From positions 868,001 to 932,000 of the forward strand of contig CAMLMH010000001.1 in assembly GCA_946481315.1 (NCBI GenBank): a DNA stretch of 64,000 nt. Direction: 5' to 3'. The translations under genes and the position numbers were made by a program. This DNA comes from an uncultured Bacteriovorax sp. Its GTDB lineage: Bacteria; Bdellovibrionota; Bacteriovoracia; Bacteriovoracales; Bacteriovoracaceae. The notes under the pieces are model-generated. The model ran no database searches and was not told the DNA's origin. It saw nothing but the letters and a program-made list of their open reading frames with translations. Each line of letters opens with the position of its first letter. Within the stretch, counting starts at the first letter, position 1. Shown piece by piece: positions 43,057-51,876 of the stretch.

Positions 43057-44061
43057 GTGTCAGATCAGTCTTCATCCATTCTGCATAATCTAAAAGGGAA
43101 ATTATGGATTTCTGTTTTTCCTATCATTGGGGGAATAGCACTACTTATTCTGAAATTCTATGCATTCAATTTAACCAACTCGCAGGCAATTTATTCAGAC
43201 GCTCTGGAGAGCATTATCAATGTGCTGACGAGCTTTGCTACTTTAACTGTTATCATCATTGCCGCCAAACCTGCTGATGAAGATCATCCATACGGTCACG
43301 GAAAAGCCGAGAGCATGGCCGCCACTTTTGAAGGTGGGGCCATTACCGTTGCCGGACTCATCATTATCTATGAAGCATTTCATGCTTTTTTTAAAGGCGA
43401 GCATGTAGAAGAAATAAATCTCGGTCTATTACTCACCATCATCGCCGGAACTGCCAATGGGCTGATGGGATGGGGAATGTATATCCGGGGAAAAAAAGTT
43501 CATTCTGAAGCTCTTATCTCTTCGGGATCTCACCTGATGAGTGATGCTCTCACCAGTATCGGTGTATTGCTCTCTCTCGTCCTGGTGAAGTGGACGGGAA
43601 GACAGTGGCTTGATCCACTGATTGCCGGTGTGTTTGGACTGACTCTTTGTTATTCTGGTCTGAAAATACTGATGCGTTCTGGAAATGTTTTGCTTGATGG
43701 TCACGACCGTCAACTGCTGGAGAATTTAGTTGCCCTCTTTAAAAAAGAGCGCCGTCCGGGAGTCATTCATATTCACCATACCAGGGTGATCAGAAGTGGA
43801 AATTTCCATCATATTGAATGCCACATGGTAGTTCCGGAGTTCTGGACGATTGCCGAATCTCATGATTTCAGCGAAGGACTTGAAGCGGATATTTTAAAAG
43901 ATTACCCGGTAGGAGGCGAGCTGCGCATTCACCTTGATCCGTGCCGGAGAGTTTATTGTGAAAACTGCGAACTGGAATTTTGTCCGATAAGACAGCGTCC
44001 ATTTGTTGAACGTCATCCGTTATCTCTGGAGATTATCATTGCTCCGGACGAGCCGGTCTGA
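43057..44061 (+). CDS. cation diffusion facilitator (CDF) transporter
   Basis: A 334-residue inner-membrane exporter of divalent cations such as zinc, iron or manganese. Five to six transmembrane segments occupy the first 200 residues. YSDALES in segment 2 and DEDHPYGHGKAE are family signatures, and HLMSDAL in segment 5 supplies the matching metal site. The cytoplasmic C-terminal domain has an extra CENCELEFC block with closely placed cysteines, which could bind metal. The start is GTG. Its stop abuts the convergent zinc-ribbon gene. Confidence 0.92.
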   Translation: MSDQSSSILHNLKGKLWISVFPIIGGIALLILKFYAFNLTNSQAIYSDALESIINVLTSFATLTVIIIAAKPADEDHPYGHGKAESMAATFEGGAITVAGLIIIYEAFHAFFKGEHVEEINLGLLLTIIAGTANGLMGWGMYIRGKKVHSEALISSGSHLMSDALTSIGVLLSLVLVKWTGRQWLDPLIAGVFGLTLCYSGLKILMRSGNVLLDGHDRQLLENLVALFKKERRPGVIHIHHTRVIRSGNFHHIECHMVVPEFWTIAESHDFSEGLEADILKDYPVGGELRIHLDPCRRVYCENCELEFCPIRQRPFVERHPLSLEIIIAPDEPV

Positions 44062-44271
44062 TTATTTTTTCTGAGCTTTTGTATTGATGGCCTGTTCGTA
44101 AAGTTTAAGCACATCGGCATCAATTTCTTTTACATCAATGCTTTTGATCGATTTCATAGAAGCTTTCATTTCATCACAGGAATGGATTCCGCCATCGCCA
44201 TTGATCGGGCGATTGCGTCCGCCTTCTTTGATCCAGGTAATTTCTTTTGAACAAAACTTACAGCGGGCCAT
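44062..44271 (-). CDS. small zinc-finger-like protein
   Basis: A 69-residue protein with C4-x2-C7 and, further on, H30-x-C32, likely binding one zinc ion. The remainder is helical. It converges on the CDF transporter gene with no gap, and its ribosome-binding site looks acceptable (AAGGAT). The family is not recognised beyond this; functions could include nucleic acid binding or metal sensing. Confidence 0.6.
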   Translation of the reverse strand: MARCKFCSKEITWIKEGGRNRPINGDGGIHSCDEMKASMKSIKSIDVKEIDADVLKLYEQAINTKAQKK

Positions 44272-44358
44272 GATTTAATCCTTTTTTCGGCTTTTCCTAT
44301 ACAAATTTCGCCATCTTTCAGGCACAATAGGATGGTTTAATTATAACAAGGGAAGGCC

Positions 44359-45627
44359 ATGCTAGATATTAAATTCATCAGAGAAAATTCTGACATCGTG
44401 AGGAAAGCCTGCGAGTTAAAAAATATCAATCTCGACATCGGCGAACTGTTAAAGCTTGATCGTGAGCTTGTGGCCTTAAAAACCGAAGAACAAAACCTAT
44501 TAACGCAAAAAAACGCCATAACAGCGAAGATTCCCAAGGCATCTGCTGAAGAGCGTCCCAATCTTATTGCAGAGAGCAGAGGATTTGACGAAAAGGCTAA
44601 AGGGCTCAAAGGGCAATTTGAAGAACTGGAGCTTAAACTAAAAAATATGCTTTACCTGGTTCCCCAGATTCCTTCGCCTAAAGCACCAGTGGGAAAAGAT
44701 GACGGTGATAACGTTGAAGTAAAAAAATTCGGAATTCTCCCGAAGTTTAACTTTAAGCCACTCGATCATGTGCAGATTTTAGAAAAACACAATTGGGCGG
44801 ATTTCGAGCGAATCGCTAATGTCTCCGGCTCACGCTCATATTCACTGAAAAATGAAATGGTTCTGCTGGAAATGGCCATGCACCGTCTGGCCATGGATAA
44901 ACTGATGAGTAAAGGCTTTACTTTGGTATCGGTTCCGGCCCTCGCCCGCGAAGAAGCTCTTTTTGGAACAGGACATTTTCCAACCGGCAGAGACCAGGCT
45001 TATTTTCTCCCGGAAGATAATCTCTACCTCACAGGGACTGCAGAAGTGCAGATTAATTCTCTGCACGCAGGAGAAATTTTAAAAGAATCTGACCTTCCGA
45101 TATTATATGCTGGTTATTCTCCATGTTTCCGACGTGAAGCCGGGTCATATGGACGCGATGTACGCGGACTAATCAGAGTTCATCAATTCATGAAAGTTGA
45201 ACAGTTTGTCATTTGTAAAAACGATCCGGCCGAATCAGAAAAATGGCACCAGATTCTTCTGGAAACTTCTGAAGAAATCGTTCAGGACTTAGAACTTCCA
45301 TATCGTATTGTTGAATGCTGTACCGGAGATATGGGAGCGGGCAAAGTGCGAATGTACGATGTTGAGGCCTGGGTTCCATCAGAAAATAAATACCGCGAAA
45401 CACACAGCTGTTCTGCGCTTCACGACTGGCAGTCAAGAAGAACACAAACACGCTATCGCGACGGCGACAATAAAGTTCAGTTCGTTCACACGCTAAACAA
45501 CACCGCCATTGCGACTCCAAGAATTATTGTTCCTTTCCTGGAAAATCATCAGCTGGAAGACGGAACTATCCGTGTGCCGGAAAAGCTTCGTCCATATCTG
45601 GGCGGAAAAGTAATTTTGGGTAAATAA
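44359..45627 (+). CDS. serS: seryl-tRNA synthetase
   Basis: A 422-residue class II tRNA synthetase for serine. The N-terminal arm is a long coiled coil (about residues 25-100), followed by the catalytic core with motif 2 (SPCFRREAGSYGRDVRGLIR) and motif 3 (NNTAIATPRIIVPFLENHQ). GMGAGKVRMYDVE-type and TGTAEV segments are normal. It has its own strong terminator, embedded in the next convergent gene. Confidence 0.97.
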   Translation: MLDIKFIRENSDIVRKACELKNINLDIGELLKLDRELVALKTEEQNLLTQKNAITAKIPKASAEERPNLIAESRGFDEKAKGLKGQFEELELKLKNMLYLVPQIPSPKAPVGKDDGDNVEVKKFGILPKFNFKPLDHVQILEKHNWADFERIANVSGSRSYSLKNEMVLLEMAMHRLAMDKLMSKGFTLVSVPALAREEALFGTGHFPTGRDQAYFLPEDNLYLTGTAEVQINSLHAGEILKESDLPILYAGYSPCFRREAGSYGRDVRGLIRVHQFMKVEQFVICKNDPAESEKWHQILLETSEEIVQDLELPYRIVECCTGDMGAGKVRMYDVEAWVPSENKYRETHSCSALHDWQSRRTQTRYRDGDNKVQFVHTLNNTAIATPRIIVPFLENHQLEDGTIRVPEKLRPYLGGKVILGK

Positions 45628-45652
45628 TTTTCCAAAAGCCGTATAAAAAAAT

Positions 45653-46372
45653 TTAACCTAAGCTGGATAAAGGATCATGGAAAACCAAACCCATGATCCT
45701 TTTTGCTTTTGAATTGCTGATTACAGTTGGATTTGCATTTTCACACATAGTATATTGCGGAGGAGTTAAACCAAATTTGCGGGCCAGTTCCGGATAAAAA
45801 TCTTTCTTCTGCATTTTACAATCGCTGACCAGATTAAAAATTTCTCCCCACAAATCTTTTTCAATGACGGCTTTAATTGCACGGGCCACATCTTCTCCGT
45901 GAACCAGATGAGTGTATTCTTCACCCGTTTTAAGACCTGTTTTGCCGGAGAGAAATTTGAGGGGATGACGGTTTTTCCCGTACAGACCACCAGGACGCAG
46001 AATGGTGACTTTTTTAAATCGATCCCGCAGATAAGCTTCAGTCGCAATCAGGACCGGATTGCCCTTGCAGGCATCGAGAACATGCGCTTCGTCGGTGGCA
46101 CCTTCACTTTTTCCATAAACAGAAGTTGAGCTGATGAAAATGATTTTTTTCTCACTGCCAAGCTGCTCGAAAAACCTTTCGATAAGTGGAAGAGTCAAAG
46201 GAGGAATGGCATAGACGATAATGTCAGAGGCTGAAATTTCCGACGGAAGGGAGTGAAAATGTTCGACGTCGAAGTTTTGGCGCGTGGTCGTGAACACCTC
46301 ATGATCCTTTAGATGAGGAAGAAGAATTTTTCCTAACCATCCGCATCCAACAATGATGATTTTCTTTTTCAT
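45653..46372 (-). CDS. NAD(P)-binding SDR/epimerase-like protein
   Basis: A 239-residue protein with a Rossmann dinucleotide site GCGWLG (residues 9-14), VYGKSEG around the SDR catalytic region, and LRPGGLYG typical of extended SDRs and YeeZ-like NAD-dependent epimerases. The substrate is unknown. It is monocistronic on the minus strand. Its last codons (about 45669-45702) coincide with the serS terminator hairpin, which constrains the C-terminal sequence. Confidence 0.85.
   Translation of the reverse strand: MKKKIIIVGCGWLGKILLPHLKDHEVFTTTRQNFDVEHFHSLPSEISASDIIVYAIPPLTLPLIERFFEQLGSEKKIIFISSTSVYGKSEGATDEAHVLDACKGNPVLIATEAYLRDRFKKVTILRPGGLYGKNRHPLKFLSGKTGLKTGEEYTHLVHGEDVARAIKAVIEKDLWGEIFNLVSDCKMQKKDFYPELARKFGLTPPQYTMCENANPTVISNSKAKRIMGLVFHDPLSSLG
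45669..45706 (+). terminator. serS terminator embedded in the 3' end of the SDR gene
   Basis: A 12-bp stem AAAGGATCATGG / CCATGATCCTTT (45669-45680 and 45691-45702) with a 10-base loop, followed by a T-rich tail. It lies 41 bases past the serS stop and inside the last codons of the minus-strand SDR gene, so the SDR C-terminus is encoded by a terminator. Confidence 0.85.
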
Positions 46373-46415
46373 GTGCTCACGTTATCATGAGTGAATTCAA
46401 TAAAGGAGACTCATT

Positions 46416-46844
46416 TTGAAAACTCTTATCAGCTTATTTATCGCGACCCTTATTTCAACCAGTGCTTTTGCTTACAACGATCCGAAAGTCGGAGGAATTG
46501 TTACTTTAAAACCAGCTTTCGCTAAAAAAATTGTGAAAGGCGGAGTGCTGTATGTTTTTGCCAAACAAGCAGGTCCTGATTCCGGTCCCAATGACCGTAC
46601 ACCACCTGTGGCCGTGATTAAAATTGAAAATCCTACTTTTCCTCAGGCCTTCGTCTTAACCCAAAAAAACACGATGATCGCTGGAACTCCTTTTACCGGT
46701 CCATTTCACGTAGTTGCCCGCTATTCACCTAATGGCGATGCTATGCGTGCTCCGGGTGCTTTAGAAGGAATGGATAACCGTCATCCTTCAGTTAATTTAG
46801 GAAACAAAGATCTTAAAATTGAACTGAATATCGAAATCAAATAA
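46416..46844 (+). CDS. exported CcmI C-terminal-like domain protein
   Basis: A 142-residue exported protein (signal 1-19) that matches the C-terminal periplasmic domain of the cytochrome c biogenesis protein CcmI/CcmH: GGIVTLKPAFAKK, LYVFAKQA, PPVAVIKI, FVLTQKNTM and FHVVARYS. Normally this domain is fused to a TPR protein. The start is TTG with a strong AAGGAGA ribosome-binding site. It leads a five-gene unit with a hypothetical protein, TldD, its partner and a RibD-like protein. A role in haem handling is inference. Confidence 0.75.
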   Translation: MKTLISLFIATLISTSAFAYNDPKVGGIVTLKPAFAKKIVKGGVLYVFAKQAGPDSGPNDRTPPVAVIKIENPTFPQAFVLTQKNTMIAGTPFTGPFHVVARYSPNGDAMRAPGALEGMDNRHPSVNLGNKDLKIELNIEIK

Positions 46845-46846
46845 TC

Positions 46847-47476
46847 ATGCCAGACTTCTCTCTATTCCCGAAAAGCGAAGAGTGGGGAACCGGAGATGAA
46901 GCTCTGGACTTAAAACTTAGTCATGCCCTTAAAAAGGCCCAGCAGGACTTAACCTTAGTATCTATCAGGAATTTTCTGGAAACTGGCTCGGGGATTAAAA
47001 CCCGGGCCTATAATCCCTCTTTTTTAATGCTGATTGAGATGGTCACCAAAGCGCTGCTACATTTTTCTGCTCCCGGTGAAAATGTTTATGATCTGATGAA
47101 TAAACTCAAAGGACATTATGAAGAGCGCGAGCGAATCTGCTTAACACTACCCGAAACCCAATTAATAAAAAACGAATTGCAGGTAAACAAACATTCCCGC
47201 TACCACAATCAGTTAGACTTCTATCTGCAACTTCATTCATCAACAGAGAGAAATCCCTTTCTTAAAGAGAGCCTGAATCGGGGCGAGCATACGCTCCTGA
47301 CTAAAATTATTTTCAAAGAGTTGAAACTATACCTGAGCGGAGAAATCGGAGGAATGCATGATCAGGATCCTCTGTTAAGAGCACTGGCGGAAAAAAAGAA
47401 AACAGTTTTTATCGAAGGCTTTGCCGAACTCTGGTATGATCAAGGACACATTTTCACACTTTCGTTAATCTCTTAA
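46847..47476 (+). CDS. hypothetical protein
   Basis: A 209-residue protein with no signal peptide and no recognised motif. It starts 2 bases after the preceding stop and ends 11 bases before tldD. Long helices and the pattern of charged residues suggest an all-alpha cytoplasmic protein. It probably shares expression with the Tld genes. The function is unknown. Confidence 0.7.
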   Translation: MPDFSLFPKSEEWGTGDEALDLKLSHALKKAQQDLTLVSIRNFLETGSGIKTRAYNPSFLMLIEMVTKALLHFSAPGENVYDLMNKLKGHYEERERICLTLPETQLIKNELQVNKHSRYHNQLDFYLQLHSSTERNPFLKESLNRGEHTLLTKIIFKELKLYLSGEIGGMHDQDPLLRALAEKKKTVFIEGFAELWYDQGHIFTLSLIS

Positions 47477-47487
47477 GGGAGCCCAAA

Positions 47488-48852
47488 ATGGATATTAAAA
47501 ATCTGCTGGACCAGTTGAAACTGGATTCGTACCAATGTCATTTTATCGATGTAAGAGTTGAGCGCACACAGTCGACAAACTGTGCTTTTTTAAATGGTGA
47601 ACTTGTCGCTGCCGGCGAGCGTCCCGTCATGGGAGCCTTTATTCGTCTGCATGAAAACGGTACATGGTTTTATGCTTCAACGACGGCCATTGACCAGCTG
47701 GATGCTGAAATAAAAAAATTGGTAGTCCAGGCAAAAGCCCTGAAGAGTGCACCCAATACTTATAAGCTTCCGCCGAATAACGGTAAACATCATCTGATCA
47801 AAAAAGCGGACAAAGCTTTTTCTCAACTTCCAATGCAGCAAAAAGTGGCGATGGTCGAAAACTATCTGCCTCTGGTAAAAAAAATTGCTAACGTGACTGA
47901 ATCCCGCCTGCGCTACACTGATTTGTACAAGGAGAAATTCTATAAATCCAGCGTCGGAACGGAGTTTTCCTATGACTTCAACCAGGCAGGATTTAATTTC
48001 GGTCTAACTCTCAAAAAAGGTGAACAGCTCTTCGACGATGCTTTTCGTAAATATGTCTCTGACTTTGGAGAATTTTCCGGTTTAGACAATTCTATTCTAG
48101 ACTACTTTAGCGAAGCTCAGAAATTTCTGGATGCAGCGACGGTTGAACCTGGAAAATATAAAGTTGTTCTTTCTCCGGAAATTACCGGTGTGTTCACTCA
48201 TGAGTCTTTCGGCCATAAATCCGAAGCCGATTTTATGATGGGGGATCCGGAAGCGACCAAGGAATGGAAATTGGGAAGCACCATTGGAGCCGCATGTTTA
48301 TCAATCGTGGATTGCGGAACACATGACAATACTTCCGGCTATTGCCCGATCGATGATGAAGGAACACTTGCTCAGAAAAATTATCTGATCAAAAATGGAG
48401 TACTCACCGGAAGGCTGCACTCAACTCATACTGCCAGTGTTCTGGAAGAACAACCAACGGGAAATGCCCGCGCGCTGAATTTTGAATTTGAACCTATTGT
48501 TCGCATGACTTCAACTTACATTGAAGGGGGAAAGACACCTTATAGTGATCTGTTAAAGATGGCAGAGGGCGGAATTTATATTTACAACTTTAAGCATGGC
48601 TCAGGCGGAAGTACGTTCACCATCGCTCCTATTCGCGCTTATAAAATTAAAAACGGCAAGCTGGCCGAGCCAGTGCTGGTCTCAGTACTGTCAGGTTCTG
48701 TGTTTGAAACGTTAAAAAAAATCGAAGCCTGTGGAGATGATTTTCATCTGGAGAGTTCTGCTTTTGGCGGATGCGGAAAAATGGAGCAGTCTCCGTTACC
48801 AGTGGCCGACGGTGGACCATCCATCCTCGTCAGTGAAATGCAGATCAGTTAA
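47488..48852 (+). CDS. tldD: TldD-family metalloprotease
   Basis: A 454-residue zinc peptidase of the TldD/PmbA family. H238-E239-x3-H243 in THESFGH is the catalytic zinc motif. The family works as a TldD-TldE heterodimer that trims unfolded peptides and removes leader peptides from certain RiPPs (microcin B17, for example). The partner is encoded immediately downstream (23-base gap). A strong AAGGGAG ribosome-binding site precedes the start. Confidence 0.93.
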   Translation: MDIKNLLDQLKLDSYQCHFIDVRVERTQSTNCAFLNGELVAAGERPVMGAFIRLHENGTWFYASTTAIDQLDAEIKKLVVQAKALKSAPNTYKLPPNNGKHHLIKKADKAFSQLPMQQKVAMVENYLPLVKKIANVTESRLRYTDLYKEKFYKSSVGTEFSYDFNQAGFNFGLTLKKGEQLFDDAFRKYVSDFGEFSGLDNSILDYFSEAQKFLDAATVEPGKYKVVLSPEITGVFTHESFGHKSEADFMMGDPEATKEWKLGSTIGAACLSIVDCGTHDNTSGYCPIDDEGTLAQKNYLIKNGVLTGRLHSTHTASVLEEQPTGNARALNFEFEPIVRMTSTYIEGGKTPYSDLLKMAEGGIYIYNFKHGSGGSTFTIAPIRAYKIKNGKLAEPVLVSVLSGSVFETLKKIEACGDDFHLESSAFGGCGKMEQSPLPVADGGPSILVSEMQIS

Positions 48853-48875
48853 TTTTAAATTAAAAGGACAATCAC

Positions 48876-50111
48876 ATGAAATATGATTTACTCACAATTA
48901 AAGAAGAATCTCTTTCAGTAGAAGTTGTAGGCGGAAAAATAAATTCTTACCGCAACAAAAATGTTACTAAAAAAGGTGTGCGGTTATTTGAAAACAATAA
49001 AATATTCACCACGTCTGCAGTGGGAGAAATAAGTGACCAGGAACTACTTAAAAAAGCAGAGGGTTCAAAGAATGTAGGGATTCCTTACGATTATGAACGA
49101 CCTCAATTCCAGGATCTGAAAGTTATAGATACTGAAAGTATGCTGGTGGGGCCCGGAAGCATTGAAACAGCAATAACAGAAACTCAGGCAGCGCTTAGCG
49201 GGCTGAGTTCGCGTTTTGTTTTTAACGGTAAATTCCAGCGCAGTTTTTATCATGTCACTCTTAAAAATGAAGATGGTAAAACAATGGAGCGACAATTCGG
49301 TTCTAATGAATGGTACTATCTGTACAAACAAATTGGTTCTCCTAATTTACTGGATGGTTACTTAGAAGAAAGCGGTCGCGATCTGAATGTTCAGGATGTC
49401 CTGCAAAAAAATATTCCTTTCATTGAAGCCTATCCTAATTTGATTGAATTCAAAGCAGGCAAATACCCAGTCTTGTTTTTACATGCAGGCCAGTTACTGG
49501 GGAAACTAAGTGAATCCCTGCGGGCAGAAAAATACTGTCAGGGTTCGGCACTTTATAGCGGAAAATTAAATCAACAGATCTTCAGCGACAAATTTTCATT
49601 GTATGATGTGAATTATTCACCGGCGCACAGCTTGTACCGTAAGTTCGATGAAGAAGGGACATTCCGCTCAGTGGGCAGTCTGCCACTTATTGAAAATGGT
49701 GTTTTTAAACATATTGTAGCTGATTTACGAAATGCTAAAAAATATGGAGTGGAAGCGACCGGAAACGGCATGCGCAGTTTTGATTCGGGGGTCTCAACCG
49801 GTTTCAATTCATTGCTCATCGGTAAAGGAGCGCGCTCGACAGATCAAATCTTAAACGACCTTCCGGAATGTATTGTTGTTTTTATGGGCGACGGTGGAGA
49901 CTTTACAGATAAAGGCGATTTCTCCACACCACTGCAGCTTGCATACCTGATGAAAAACGGAAAAATAACAGGAAGACTTCCGCAACTCACAGTGAAAACC
50001 ACAACGGCGGATATGTTTGGACCTCGCCTGCTGGAAATTGCCAGTGATGGTTTCCAGAAGAATCAGATGCAGCCATCTCTCTTTACGGAAATGGATGTCT
50101 ATCTTAACTAA
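48876..50111 (+). CDS. TldE/PmbA-family partner subunit
   Basis: A 411-residue protein related to TldD but without the HExxxH zinc motif, as expected of TldE/PmbA. LHAGQLLGKLSESL lies where the active site would be, and GDGGDFTDKGDFSTPLQ and NGKITGRLPQL are family blocks. It would pair with the TldD encoded just upstream to form the proteolytic chamber. Its end overlaps the RibD-like gene by 17 bases. Confidence 0.88.
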   Translation: MKYDLLTIKEESLSVEVVGGKINSYRNKNVTKKGVRLFENNKIFTTSAVGEISDQELLKKAEGSKNVGIPYDYERPQFQDLKVIDTESMLVGPGSIETAITETQAALSGLSSRFVFNGKFQRSFYHVTLKNEDGKTMERQFGSNEWYYLYKQIGSPNLLDGYLEESGRDLNVQDVLQKNIPFIEAYPNLIEFKAGKYPVLFLHAGQLLGKLSESLRAEKYCQGSALYSGKLNQQIFSDKFSLYDVNYSPAHSLYRKFDEEGTFRSVGSLPLIENGVFKHIVADLRNAKKYGVEATGNGMRSFDSGVSTGFNSLLIGKGARSTDQILNDLPECIVVFMGDGGDFTDKGDFSTPLQLAYLMKNGKITGRLPQLTVKTTTADMFGPRLLEIASDGFQKNQMQPSLFTEMDVYLN

Positions 50112-50610
50112 TCGTCCACAAATTGTTTTATTGAATCGTGACCCGGCAGTTCATCCTGACCGGGTTGCGCATATTGCTAAACTGCGCTCTCGTTTTTCCT
50201 GCTTGTGGATGGATGAAGCGGAAGTTAATCGTTTTGATCCGCATTTACAGATTGAGGGGGTGGATCCTAAAAAGCAGCCATTGCGTATCATCTGGATTCG
50301 TCTTGATGCCATTGATTTTAGCAAGAAAGTTTTCAGCGATGAATATCGTCGCAACACCATCGTCATCACCACCGATCAGGACATCGCCGAGAATGCGGAA
50401 ATTGCTTTTAAACTTGAACAAACGGGCATTGGTCTGATGACTCAGGGGCAAAGCAGAACAGAGCTTAAAAGCGTTTTAAAAACGCTTACGAGTTTAAAAC
50501 TAAAATCCCTTCTTATCGAAGGGACTTCAGATTCTGAAAAATTATTTGCGGACTGTGGCGTGATTGATTTTATTCTTGCGGACGCGAAAGATTTTGTAAC
50601 TGATCTTTAA
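50095..50610 (+). CDS. RibD C-terminal (reductase)-like protein
   Basis: A 171-residue protein resembling the dihydrofolate-reductase-like domain of RibD: HPDRVAHIAKLRSRF, PLRIIWIRLDAIDF, NTIVITTDQD, and KSLLIEGTSDSEKLFADCGVIDFIL, the usual VEGG/LVDE end. RibD proper also has an N-terminal deaminase, missing here. The ATG at 50095 lies within the end of the preceding gene. The glycine pair of the VEGG motif is not fully kept, so activity is uncertain. It overlaps the convergent gene by 41 bases. Confidence 0.6.
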   Translation: MSILTNRPQIVLLNRDPAVHPDRVAHIAKLRSRFSCLWMDEAEVNRFDPHLQIEGVDPKKQPLRIIWIRLDAIDFSKKVFSDEYRRNTIVITTDQDIAENAEIAFKLEQTGIGLMTQGQSRTELKSVLKTLTSLKLKSLLIEGTSDSEKLFADCGVIDFILADAKDFVTDL

Positions 50611-50914
50611 CGGCTGCTTCGTTAAATGGTTTTTTGGTCAGCTCAACGGCCTTATCCGGATCATTTCTTACCATTCCGATGGCCGTATCATTAAGGGCCT
50701 TAATTTCTGCTGAACTCATCGTCGCCAGCTGCAGTTTTGCTTTTTCATAATCTTCTTTATTGATTTGCCCGCTGGCCTTCATTGACTCAAGACTTTTCAT
50801 AATTTCATCACTGGAGACATTGATTCCTGCCAGGGGATCAACCAGATCTTCAGCAAAAGCAAAACCGGAAGAAAGGAAAATAAAAGTCACTGTACTGAGA
50901 GCGAGCTTAATCAT
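50570..50914 (-). CDS. exported SHOCT-like hypothetical protein
   Basis: A 114-residue exported protein (signal about 1-21, FAFA-type end). The middle resembles a SHOCT short helical hairpin: MKASGQINKEDYEKAKLQL. The start has a GGAGATT-type ribosome-binding site. It overlaps the RibD-like gene at its 3' end. The function is unknown. Confidence 0.65.
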   Translation of the reverse strand: MIKLALSTVTFIFLSSGFAFAEDLVDPLAGINVSSDEIMKSLESMKASGQINKEDYEKAKLQLATMSSAEIKALNDTAIGMVRNDPDKAVELTKKPFNEAAVKDQLQNLSRPQE

Positions 50915-51037
50915 GAAATCTCCAGGATCACATTAGACACATTAAAGTTGAAGGCATTTTAACATTTGTTTAGAGAGAACCAGGAAGATTATGTAAGCTA
51001 TTGAAAATGAATAAGAAAAGAAGAAGGTGCAGACCCT

Positions 51038-51065
51038 GAGATCGCCCAGTTTCCTGGGCAATCTC
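51038..51065 (-). terminator. putative terminator after yebC
   Basis: A hairpin GAGAT-C-GCCCAG / CTGGGC-A-ATCTC (51038-51049 and 51054-51065) with a 4-base loop and one C-A mismatch. On the minus strand it is followed by a pyrimidine-rich stretch, but not a clean T run. It lies 20 bases past the yebC stop. Confidence 0.5.
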
Positions 51066-51084
51066 CAGATCTGAATTGGTCTTT

Positions 51085-51816
51085 TTAAAGGTCAGCGAAA
51101 GAGTCTTCCCATTTAACGTTATGGTAAACTTTCGTGACGTCATCATCACCTTCGAGCAGTTCAACCAGCTTCATCACTGTGACGAAAGTGTCCTTGTCGA
51201 TTTCTTTATGAGTCAGCGGCACTCTTTCAAGGCCTGCTTCTTCCGCTGTGATTTTTAACTGGTCAAGTTTGGTCTGAATCGCACCGAAAGATTCCATTGG
51301 ACCTGTTACGGTGTAGTAACCGTCCTCCAGGACAACATCATCAGCTCCGGCATCGATCATATCCAGCGTGAATTCATCTTCGTTTAGTTTACCGGCCGGA
51401 ATTTCAAAAACAGCTTTGCGTTCAAATACAAACTGCAGGCATCCGCTTGTGCCTAATGATCCGCCACACTTGTTGAAAAAGTTTCGGACATTGGCCACAG
51501 TTCTCGTGACATTGTTAGTTGAAGCTTCAACGAAGATGGCCACACCGTTTGGTCCGTAACCTTCATAAGAGATATCTTCATATCCTTCATCTTCATTGCC
51601 GAGACCTTTTTTGATGGCCCGGTCAACGTTGTCTTTTGGTACGTTATATTTACGACAACGCTCCAGAGCGATACGAAGCATGAAATTGCTCTCAACTTCT
51701 TCTCCGCCGTTTTTAACGGCCTTTGTGACTTCTCTTAAAGTTTTTGTGTAGATTAAAGAGCGTTGCTTATCGGAAGCCCCTTTTTTCTCTTTAATGTTGT
51801 TCCACTTACGTCCCAT
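51085..51816 (-). CDS. yebC: YebC/PmpR-family translation/transcription factor
   Basis: A 243-residue YebC family protein with the family opening MGRKWNNIKEKKGA, DRAIKKG, YEGYGPNGVAIFVE and NKCGGSLG. YebC/TACO1 proteins help ribosomes through polyproline stretches and have been described as transcription regulators. The length is normal. It is alone on the minus strand, 60 bases below the GNAT gene. Confidence 0.95.
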   Translation of the reverse strand: MGRKWNNIKEKKGASDKQRSLIYTKTLREVTKAVKNGGEEVESNFMLRIALERCRKYNVPKDNVDRAIKKGLGNEDEGYEDISYEGYGPNGVAIFVEASTNNVTRTVANVRNFFNKCGGSLGTSGCLQFVFERKAVFEIPAGKLNEDEFTLDMIDAGADDVVLEDGYYTVTGPMESFGAIQTKLDQLKITAEEAGLERVPLTHKEIDKDTFVTVMKLVELLEGDDDVTKVYHNVKWEDSFADL

Positions 51817-51876
51817 GAATCGTCCTTACGAAAGAAATAAATTTAAGTCGTTATTCTAACTTTTTTTGATCGCCTT

